Shown here: piece after piece, positions 51,726 to 58,694 of the stretch | Layout: every line of letters begins with the position of its first letter | Position numbering within the stretch: position 1 is the stretch's first letter | Assembly: GCF_009827655.1 (NCBI RefSeq) | Contig: NZ_WTYV01000001.1 | Span: 682,001-746,000 of the forward strand | DNA: 64,000 nucleotides | Origin: Alteraurantiacibacter buctensis | GTDB taxonomy: Bacteria > Pseudomonadota > Alphaproteobacteria > Sphingomonadales > Sphingomonadaceae | Direction of reading: 5' to 3' | The notes under the pieces: model-generated | Told to the model about the DNA's origin: nothing | The model's input: the letters and a program-made list of their open reading frames with translations, nothing else | The model's database searches: none | Position numbers and translations under genes: made by a program

Positions 51726-53212
51726 GCGGTGACAGCTCCCGCATAGTCGTCAAGAAACTGCTGGTGCGAAGGCAGCTTGCCCACGTGCCCGGCAATCCCC
51801 TGCGCCAGCGCGGCAAGCGACTGTCCCAGACGCTCCTTGCCGATCATCTGCCCCAGCCCGTGGTGGCCCTGGGGGGTGAGGCCCTGCCCCAGCATCACCT
51901 GCACCCAGCTATCCACGCGGAACAGCTCGTCATTGGCCTGGAAGGCGGTGGCGCTTTCGCGGAACAGGGCGATGCGGCTTTGCAGGCTGCCCGGCAGCGC
52001 CATGTTGCGGCAGTGGTCCCAGAACGGCTCGCCCTCGCGGCTGTTCAGGCAATAGTGCAGCACGATGAAGTCGCGCACCCCTTCCAGCTCGCGGCGGGAA
52101 AGGTCGTTGAACCGGTCGACCAGCGCGGGCGTCACGCCGTTGAACGGGAACAGTTGCGCCAGCCGCGTGACCGCGATCATGATCAGGTGGATCGAGGTCG
52201 ATTCCAGCGGCTCCACGAAGCCGCTGGCAAGGCCGATGGCGACGCAGTTCTTTGCCCAGGTCTTGCGCCGGCTGCCGGAAACATAGCGGATCACGCGCGG
52301 CTCGGTCAGCATCGGGCCGTCGAGCCGGCTCTTGAGCAGCGCCAGCGCTTCTTCATCGCCCAGATGGCTGCTGGCATAGACCAGCCCGTTGCCCACGCGG
52401 GTTTGCAACGGAATCTGCCACTGCCACCCGGCCTTGTGGGCGATGGCGCGGGTGAAGGGCCGCGCGGGGCCGGTGCTATCGGTCTGCACCGCCAGCGCGC
52501 GATCGGTGGACAGCCAGTGGGTCCAGTCCTCGTATCCGGTCTTCAGCGCGCCCTCGATCAGCAGCGCGCGGAAACCGGTGCAGTCGATGAACAGGTCGCC
52601 TTCCACCAGCGCGCCCGATTGCAGCGCCAGCGCGGTGATGAACCCGCTTTCCGGGTCCAGCCTGACCTCAGCAATCCTGCCCTCCACGCGGGTCACGCCC
52701 AGCGGTTCGGCAAACCTGCGCAGGTACTGGCCATAGGCCGTGGCATCGAGGTGGTAGGCATAGTTGAGGGCCTGTTCGCCACCGGTGGCGAACTTGCATG
52801 CTAGCGCCGCCTGCGTCTCCAGGCTGTAGTCCCCGATGTCGCCTGCCACACCCATTGCCCGCGCGGCCAGCCACATGTGCTGGAAATCGGCCAGCCAGGT
52901 GCTGCGGCCCATGGAGCCGAAAGAGTGGAAATAGCGCTCCCCGTCAGCCAGCCAGTTCTCGAAACTGATGCCCAGCTTGAAGCTGGCACCGGTGGCGCGG
53001 ACGAACTCCTGCTCGTCGATCCCCAGGATCTCGTGGAAGCGGCGCGCGGTGGGGATGGTGCTTTCACCCACGCCCACGGTGCCGATCTCGTCGCTTTCGA
53101 CCAGCACGATCTGCACCAACTGGCCCACGGTCCTGGCCAGCATGGCGGCCACCGCCCAGCCCGCCGTGCCCCCGCCCGCGATGACCACCTTCTTCACCGG
53201 TTTGCCAAGCAT
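51722..53212 (-). CDS. Flavin-dependent tryptophan-halogenase homologue
   Basis: A 496-aa flavoprotein of the tryptophan halogenase family. The FAD-binding GGGTAGW (13-19) is intact, catalytic Lys79 (ATGASFKLGISFENW) falls at the same number as in PrnA, the anti-monooxygenase WxWxIP motif is GWQWQIPLQTR, and the Glu of VEPLEST matches PrnA Glu346. All residues for hypohalous acid chemistry appear present. It needs a flavin reductase, none of which is in the window. Homologues beside TonB receptors occur in Caulobacter, Xanthomonas and sphingomonads, and some tested relatives halogenate indole. The real substrate here is unknown and a peptide or protein is possible. Confidence 0.9.
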   Translation of the reverse strand: MLGKPVKKVVIAGGGTAGWAVAAMLARTVGQLVQIVLVESDEIGTVGVGESTIPTARRFHEILGIDEQEFVRATGASFKLGISFENWLADGERYFHSFGSMGRSTWLADFQHMWLAARAMGVAGDIGDYSLETQAALACKFATGGEQALNYAYHLDATAYGQYLRRFAEPLGVTRVEGRIAEVRLDPESGFITALALQSGALVEGDLFIDCTGFRALLIEGALKTGYEDWTHWLSTDRALAVQTDSTGPARPFTRAIAHKAGWQWQIPLQTRVGNGLVYASSHLGDEEALALLKSRLDGPMLTEPRVIRYVSGSRRKTWAKNCVAIGLASGFVEPLESTSIHLIMIAVTRLAQLFPFNGVTPALVDRFNDLSRRELEGVRDFIVLHYCLNSREGEPFWDHCRNMALPGSLQSRIALFRESATAFQANDELFRVDSWVQVMLGQGLTPQGHHGLGQMIGKERLGQSLAALAQGIAGHVGKLPSHQQFLDDYAGAVTA

Positions 53213-53222
53213 CGCATCGCTC

Positions 53223-54269
53223 CTAACGGTTCAGCCGGTTGAGCAGTTGCGCGCGCAGGCGGCGCGCGGTCATGTCGTCCATCGGGCCGAGTGGGCCCCG
53301 GGCGTGCTCGGGCAGGTGGGCTGCGGCCTGCGCGCCATCCCCGAACACGTAGTAATCGAACAGTGCGCGCCACGCCTTCTTCTCTCCCTCTGGCCGGTCG
53401 CGCAGGCTCAGCAGGGCATGAAGCAGGGTGTTGTGCGGCGTATCGATGTGCGACGGAACCGGGTTCCACCAGTAATTGACCATGGCGTTCAGGGGGCCGG
53501 TTGCATCCACCTGGTGCCACCACAGCGCGGGGTAGTAGAGCACATCGCCCGGTGACAGGTCCGCCACCAGCGCCGCCTTCATTGCATCGGCAAAGCGCGG
53601 ATAGCGAGCGAGATCGGGTGCGGCGAAATCGACCATGGTCACCACCTGCCCGCCGGGCGTCGGCTCCAGCGGGCCGGGGTAGAGATTGGCCACCTGGTCG
53701 GGCGGAAACAGCGTGAAACGGCGCTGGCCCACCAGGTTGCACGCCACATTGGCCGACATGTCGTAATGCGCCGCCGCCGTGGTGCGCGTGCCCAGCCACA
53801 GGCTGGCAACCACCGGCTTCACGGCGAAATCGGGATGATCCAGCGGCAGGCGGTTGTCCTGGGCAAAGCCCGGCAGGAACTGCGCCAGGTCGGTCGAGCC
53901 GACATAGATTGCCTCGCTCTCGTCCTGGTCCTGCGTGGCCAGGATCCGGTCAAGCACATCGGCCAGCGGCCCGCGGACGCTGGTGAAGTTGAGGCCGGCA
54001 AGATCGGCCTTGTAGTGGAACCGGCCGCGCACTTCCGGCGGGGCGGTGAACACCGTGACCGGCGCGCCCGTGGCGAAGCGCCGCAGGTAGTCTGCTGCCC
54101 CGCGTGGCCCGCCGTCCAACCCGGCGCGGACGAGCGGCCAGTCTGCCGCCAACCCTTCCAGCACCACCGGCTGCCCGGTGGCAAACAGCTCGTCCCACGG
54201 GATTGCCGCAGGGGATAGGCCCGCCAGCCGGCGCACCGGGGTGCCCCATTCCGGCAGGCCCGCCGCCAT
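53223..54269 (-). CDS. Cupin-like (JmjC-related) protein, second paralogue
   Basis: A 348-aa cytoplasmic cupin-like protein with His168-x-Asp170 (AAAHYDMSANV) and distal His252 (PALWWHQVD), the Fe(II) triad of JmjC-type oxygenases. QRRFTLFPPDQVANLYPGP closely matches the paralogue at 33003. Start ATG 54269 overlaps the SapC stop by one base (TGATG). In this setting the superfamily's usual hydroxylation of a protein side chain is plausible; target unknown. Confidence 0.87.
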   Translation of the reverse strand: MAAGLPEWGTPVRRLAGLSPAAIPWDELFATGQPVVLEGLAADWPLVRAGLDGGPRGAADYLRRFATGAPVTVFTAPPEVRGRFHYKADLAGLNFTSVRGPLADVLDRILATQDQDESEAIYVGSTDLAQFLPGFAQDNRLPLDHPDFAVKPVVASLWLGTRTTAAAHYDMSANVACNLVGQRRFTLFPPDQVANLYPGPLEPTPGGQVVTMVDFAAPDLARYPRFADAMKAALVADLSPGDVLYYPALWWHQVDATGPLNAMVNYWWNPVPSHIDTPHNTLLHALLSLRDRPEGEKKAWRALFDYYVFGDGAQAAAHLPEHARGPLGPMDDMTARRLRAQLLNRLNR

Positions 54270-55021
54270 CAGGCCGCCGCCGCCATGGCCAGCCGCGCCG
54301 CGTGGCGATTGACCAGCGCCTGCACGTTGCCCAGCGACGCCGCGATCATGAAGGCCGATTGCAGGAAGCCCTCGCGGTTCAGCTTCTCCAGCGCCGCCCC
54401 GTCCAGCCCGGCCAGCCGCTCGCGGTCGACCGTAATGGCATTGGCGATGGCGAACACCTCGTGCTCGCCGGTGCGCAGTTCCAGGTTGACCGGGCGCAGC
54501 AGGCCGGCAGCGCTGAAGGCGGCAACCATCGGATCGAGCAATTGGTGGCCCAGCCAGATCGCCCGCAGCACGTCGGCCATTTTCTGCAGGTAGGGCGCCT
54601 GCCCGCCGTGTGGCAGGAACAGCGGTGCCCCCTCCTCTCGGGAGAGGCGCGGATCGGCGAGGTCCACCTGGATCATCGGATCGCCGTTGCCATGCTCGGG
54701 GGCGACGATGCTGAACGGCCCGCGCTGCACCATCAGCGGCACGTGGGCGCTGGTCCAGTTACCTGCCGCGTCAAGGAAGGCGTTCTGCCCCTGCGCCAGG
54801 CCCAGCAGCGCCACGGGGCGGATCTTGCCCTGGCTATCCTCGCGCAGGATGATCGGGAATTCGCGCTGCACGGCTTCGAATTCGGTCGGCAGCACCAGCA
54901 CCTGGTTGACCGCGGAACCTGTCTCCCCCGCCGATCCGGGGCGGATCTTCAGGTCGTGATGGTCGACGTTGTTGAGCAGGACGCTCTCAATCGGAACAGA
55001 CTTGTTCGAAACACTGGCCAT
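54269..55021 (-). CDS. SapC family protein
   Basis: A 250-aa SapC-family (PF07277-type) protein: FPIILREDSQGKIRPVALLG, GQNAFLDAAGNWTSAHVP, GAPLFLPHGGQAPYLQ, LGHQLLDPM. The name derives from the Campylobacter surface-layer locus, but its function is not known. In sphingomonads, caulobacters and xanthomonads it commonly lies with a TonB receptor, a JmjC-like cupin and a tryptophan halogenase homologue, as here. No signal peptide. It is separated from the receptor gene by a strong terminator. Confidence 0.88.
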   Translation of the reverse strand: MASVSNKSVPIESVLLNNVDHHDLKIRPGSAGETGSAVNQVLVLPTEFEAVQREFPIILREDSQGKIRPVALLGLAQGQNAFLDAAGNWTSAHVPLMVQRGPFSIVAPEHGNGDPMIQVDLADPRLSREEGAPLFLPHGGQAPYLQKMADVLRAIWLGHQLLDPMVAAFSAAGLLRPVNLELRTGEHEVFAIANAITVDRERLAGLDGAALEKLNREGFLQSAFMIAASLGNVQALVNRHAARLAMAAAA

Positions 55022-55082
55022 GCCGTCTGGTTACCTTACCCGCGCAATCGGTTGGCCCTGATTGCCACGTCTTGTGGTGATG

Positions 55083-55119
55083 AAAAAGGGAAGGGTTCCT
55101 GTCGCCAAGAACCCTTCCC
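55083..55119 (-). terminator. Rho-independent terminator between receptor gene and SapC
   Basis: An 11-base perfect stem (GGGAAGGGTTC at 55088-55098, GAACCCTTCCC at 55109-55119), 10-base loop, and five T on the minus strand immediately after it. It should stop most transcripts after the receptor gene and leave the SapC-cupin-halogenase-GH67 genes at a lower level unless they have their own promoter, for which there is little room. Confidence 0.9.
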
Positions 55120-55149
55120 CCCTCATTCGTGCCGGATGGCTGGTCCGGA

Positions 55150-58100
55150 TCAGAAGCGGTAGCGGGCGCCCACCAGCACGCGCGGCTCCAGCTCCTGGGC
55201 GAAGAACATCTGGTTCTCGTCACGGCCATAGCTGCGGACCGGTTCGGAGAGGATGTTCACCGCTTCCAGCGAGAACGACACAGCGTCGTTCCAGTCATAG
55301 CTGATGCTGGCGTCCAGCGTGCCGAAGGCATCGAAGAACACCGGGTTGCGGCTGCCCCCGCGGTTCACGCCCGAGAGGAACTTGTCGCGCCAGTTGTAGG
55401 CCACGCGCGCCGAGATCGGACCGGCTTCATAGATGCCGGTGATGTTGAAGCTGTCAGACAGGCCCACCAGCGCGAACACGTCGGTGCCCGGGTTGGAGAG
55501 GATGTCCACGTCAACATCGCCATAGACCTTGGTCAGCGAGCCGCTGACGCCAAAGCCCGTGTCACCGAAGAAGTACTGACCCTGCAGCTCGAAGCCGTGG
55601 ATGTTGCCTTCGCGGTTGTTGATCGGGGTGGAGACTTGGAAGTTGAACAGCGGGTCGGTGGCGTTGGCGATCACGTCGCGCTGGGGCAGGATCGTATCCA
55701 CGAACGCCTGGTTCAGCTGGCCGTTGGCACCAAGGTTGGCCTGGAACTCGGTGGTGGCGGCCGCCACGTTGCCGTTGTTCTTGTCGATCAGCGCAGTCAT
55801 CGTGAACAGGCTGACGTCGCTCAGCACGGCGCCCAGGTTGTTGATCACGTCACGGGCAGCGCCCGACCGCGTGCCGGCAGCGCCGGTGGTGGGATCGCGC
55901 AGGCCGAACAGGTTCTGGTTGATCTGGCCCACGCCCACGAAGTTCGACACGTTCTTCACGAAGAAGGCGGCCGAAACGAAGCTGGTGGGGGCAAAATACC
56001 ATTCCAGCGAGATGTCGAAGTTCTCCGACACCAGCGGCAGCAGGCCGGGGTTGCCCGTGGTGCCACCGGCAACGCCGCCCAGCAGCGTGGGCCGGTCAGG
56101 CGTGTTGGCCGACTGCGAGGCGAACAGGTTGCCATAGTCCGGACGGGCCAGCGTCTTCGAGTACGACACGCGCGCCACCACATCATCCATCGGCTCGATG
56201 CGGAAGTCGATCGAGGGCAGGAAGTTGGTGTACTCGCCCTTGCCGGAGCGCTCGACCAGCGTGGTCGGCACCAGCCTGAGGACGCGGGTGAAATCGTTGT
56301 CCGAATCCCACTCGATCACATCGGGCGCGTTGAACCGCGCAAACGAATTGGTCTGGGTGTTTTCCCACCGCAGACCGGCGACCAGGCCGGCCGGACGACC
56401 GCCCAGTTCACCGCTCCAGTTAAGCTGGGCAAAAGCGGCAAAGATCTGCTCGCCCACCTGGTCGAAATCGCTGCCGCTGACGTTGTTGGGGTTGCCGCGA
56501 CCGGCATAGAGCGGGCCGAACACCTCGGCCAGGTCCACCGCGTTGCCACGGAAGGCCGTTTCGCCGCCAGTCACGTCGTACTTGCTGAACTTGCACGACA
56601 TGCAGAACTCTTCGACCAGGTCGCTGGCGCGGGCGGCAATTTCGCCCACGTTGTTGATGCCCCAGTCACCCAGCGTCTGCTGGGTCTGCACGCGGGCGCT
56701 GGTCATGTTCGAATCGATGTAGCTGGCACCCACGGTGAAGCTGCTGTCGCTGTCGAACTCCCAGTTGAGCGAGCCCATCAACTGGTCCACGCGGTGGCGC
56801 TGGCTGCTGGCATTGGTGCGCAGGATCTGCGTGCCCAGGTCACCAATGTCGAGACGGCCGTTGTTGTTGCCGCGATCGTCGGCCGTGCCACGCACGCCGT
56901 CGGTGCCAAGGCCCGCATCGTTCAGCGTCCAGGCCTGGATCGGCACCGGACCGGAGTAATCGACCGAGTGGCCATCGACTACCGGGGCCCCCATCGAGAA
57001 TAGCGTGGAGCTGGTGCCGTTGCGGGCACCCGGCGTGGACGTGGACAGCGAGTGGTTGCCGTCCAGCATCAGGGTAAAGCCGTCGGCCACTTCCCACTCG
57101 GCGTTCAGGCCATAGGACTGCAGCTCGGTATCGGTGGCGCGGTACTGCTGCTCGAAGCCGATGTCCTTGGTGCCATAGCCGTTGCCTTCGGCAATCCTGA
57201 TGGCGGTGGGCACGGTGTCGGTGGTGTCGAAGGTGATGGAATCGAACGGGCGGTTGAACCAGTTGGTCTGGTCGGTGCGCTGCTCGCTCTGGTCATTGGT
57301 GACGTACATCGCATCGGCAGTGATGGTCAGGGTCTCGACCGGGCGGAACTGCACGGTGCCGGCCACGTTCAGGCGCTCGCGCTCGAACTCGGAGAAGTGG
57401 TAGCGGCTGTCGTTGGGCACGGCCACCAGGGTATTGGGATCGGCCGGCGCGCCGGTGACCACGGTGGCATTGCCGCGACCCGGGAAGCTGGCATAGGGGG
57501 CCACGTTCCAGGCGTTGGAGGTGGCGCTGATCGAGCTGGAATTGCGCACCTGGTAGGCGCCGAACAGCGAGACTCCGAACATGTCCTCGGCATCCGACCA
57601 GGTCAGCACGCCCGACAGTTCCGGATCGACGCGGAAGTCCTCGTTCGACATGTCGTACAGCGCCTTGGCACCGATGCTGCCGCGCAGGCCCGTGCCGGCC
57701 GCTTCCAGCGGACGCTGGGTGACCACGTTGATCGCCGCACCGATGCCGCCCGAGGGGATCGCGGCGCGGCCGGTCTTGTAGACCTCCAGCCGCTGCACGC
57801 CTTCCGAGGCGAGGTTGTTGAAATCGAACGAGCGGCCGGTGGCGCGGCTGAAGTCCACGTCCTGGTCGCCGCCCACGGTGTTGACGAAGGTGGTGGCGAT
57901 CTGGCGGCCGTTCACGGTCACCAGGTTGAAGGCCGGGCCGAAGCCGCGCACGGTCACCTGGCTGCCTTCGCCGTTCACGCGGCTGATCGACACGCCGGGA
58001 ATGCGCTGCAGCGATTCGGCCAGGTTGGTATCGGGGAATTCACCGATATCCTCGGCCGAGATGGCATCGACCACGCCGTTCTCTTCGCGCTTGATGTTCA

Positions 58101-58278
58101 TCGCGCTTTCAAGGCTGGCGCGCACGCCGGTGACCACGATCATGTCGTCACCCGCATCCTGGGCCAGAACCGGCGCGGCAGCGCCCATGGCGAAGGCGGA
58201 AACGCCGACCGACAACAGCGCCCGGCCGGTCCGACCGGCCACGCGACGACGGGCACCAGAAATGGTGGAACTCTTCAT
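55150..58278 (-). CDS. TonB-dependent outer-membrane receptor
   Basis: A 1042-aa active outer-membrane transporter. After the signal peptide (ending PVLAQ) come the TonB-box-like DDMIVVTGVRASLESAM, the plug domain with IPGVSISRVNGEGSQVTVRG and GAAINVVTQRP, and a 22-strand barrel ending in ARYRF with the terminal Phe required for insertion. ATG 58278 follows AGGGGA. The best operator copy in the window lies 89 bases upstream. Position next to GH67, GH10 and GH3 genes suggests uptake of glucurono-xylo-oligosaccharides; specificity cannot be read from sequence. Confidence 0.93.
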   Translation of the reverse strand: MKSSTISGARRRVAGRTGRALLSVGVSAFAMGAAAPVLAQDAGDDMIVVTGVRASLESAMNIKREENGVVDAISAEDIGEFPDTNLAESLQRIPGVSISRVNGEGSQVTVRGFGPAFNLVTVNGRQIATTFVNTVGGDQDVDFSRATGRSFDFNNLASEGVQRLEVYKTGRAAIPSGGIGAAINVVTQRPLEAAGTGLRGSIGAKALYDMSNEDFRVDPELSGVLTWSDAEDMFGVSLFGAYQVRNSSSISATSNAWNVAPYASFPGRGNATVVTGAPADPNTLVAVPNDSRYHFSEFERERLNVAGTVQFRPVETLTITADAMYVTNDQSEQRTDQTNWFNRPFDSITFDTTDTVPTAIRIAEGNGYGTKDIGFEQQYRATDTELQSYGLNAEWEVADGFTLMLDGNHSLSTSTPGARNGTSSTLFSMGAPVVDGHSVDYSGPVPIQAWTLNDAGLGTDGVRGTADDRGNNNGRLDIGDLGTQILRTNASSQRHRVDQLMGSLNWEFDSDSSFTVGASYIDSNMTSARVQTQQTLGDWGINNVGEIAARASDLVEEFCMSCKFSKYDVTGGETAFRGNAVDLAEVFGPLYAGRGNPNNVSGSDFDQVGEQIFAAFAQLNWSGELGGRPAGLVAGLRWENTQTNSFARFNAPDVIEWDSDNDFTRVLRLVPTTLVERSGKGEYTNFLPSIDFRIEPMDDVVARVSYSKTLARPDYGNLFASQSANTPDRPTLLGGVAGGTTGNPGLLPLVSENFDISLEWYFAPTSFVSAAFFVKNVSNFVGVGQINQNLFGLRDPTTGAAGTRSGAARDVINNLGAVLSDVSLFTMTALIDKNNGNVAAATTEFQANLGANGQLNQAFVDTILPQRDVIANATDPLFNFQVSTPINNREGNIHGFELQGQYFFGDTGFGVSGSLTKVYGDVDVDILSNPGTDVFALVGLSDSFNITGIYEAGPISARVAYNWRDKFLSGVNRGGSRNPVFFDAFGTLDASISYDWNDAVSFSLEAVNILSEPVRSYGRDENQMFFAQELEPRVLVGARYRF

Positions 58279-58366
58279 GACTATCCCCTCACAATGCACG
58301 GCCCGCACGGCCGGCTATTTGCTCTCGATACGACAGGGCCGGTCACGCCAATCGGGATCGATTAGC

Positions 58367-58382
58367 ATGATAGCGCTACCAT
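58367..58382. promoter_or_regulatory. Putative LacI-type operator (site 7, best match)
   Basis: ATGATAGCGCTACCAT matches 15 of 16 positions of the shared palindrome. It lies 89 bases upstream of the TonB receptor start. Confidence 0.75.
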
Positions 58383-58468
58383 ATCTTTAAGACCTAATCG
58401 GTTTATGCGGTGTGTCAATCGGGGTTTTTCGGCGTGATTTAGCATTTCAACGCGAATCATTCTGACTG

Positions 58469-58484
58469 TGTGATCGCTACCACA
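58469..58484. promoter_or_regulatory. CRP/FNR-type half-symmetric site
   Basis: TGTGATCGCTACCACA fits TGTGA-N6-TCACA with one mismatch. It sits midway between the two operator copies, where an activator for either divergent operon could act. It could instead be a decayed LacI-type site, since it shares CGCTACCA with that element. Confidence 0.35.
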
Positions 58485-58628
58485 GTTGCTCGGAGTATTG
58501 GAATTGGCATTCCTGAATCGGGCAACCAGCGACGCTCCGGCGATCCTCGCGGCAGCAAATTCCGGAACCGCCGCACAGACTTGGCTGGCCGGCATGCAAG
58601 GCGGTTGACAAGGCCCCGCCCACACTTG

Positions 58629-58644
58629 ATGATAGCGCTACCAA
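58629..58644. promoter_or_regulatory. Putative LacI-type operator (site 8)
   Basis: ATGATAGCGCTACCAA matches 14 of 16 positions of the shared element and lies 50 bases before the start of the first GH3 gene of the GH3-GH3-GH10 operon. Confidence 0.7.
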
Positions 58645-58694
58645 TGGTCATCCGCGCCAGTCTTCGAGCGCGCGACGGGAGGAGAGGAATCATC

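Larger units (their letters stand above)
58279..58694. other. Divergent control region between the TonB receptor and GH3-GH10 operons
   Basis: This 416-base region contains no convincing gene; an open frame running into the GH3 gene from 58470 lacks any family-like sequence. It holds two operator copies (58367-58382 and 58629-58644), one near each gene, and a CRP-like site between them. Two like operators about 260 bases apart would permit DNA looping by a tetrameric LacI-type protein. Confidence 0.6.
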
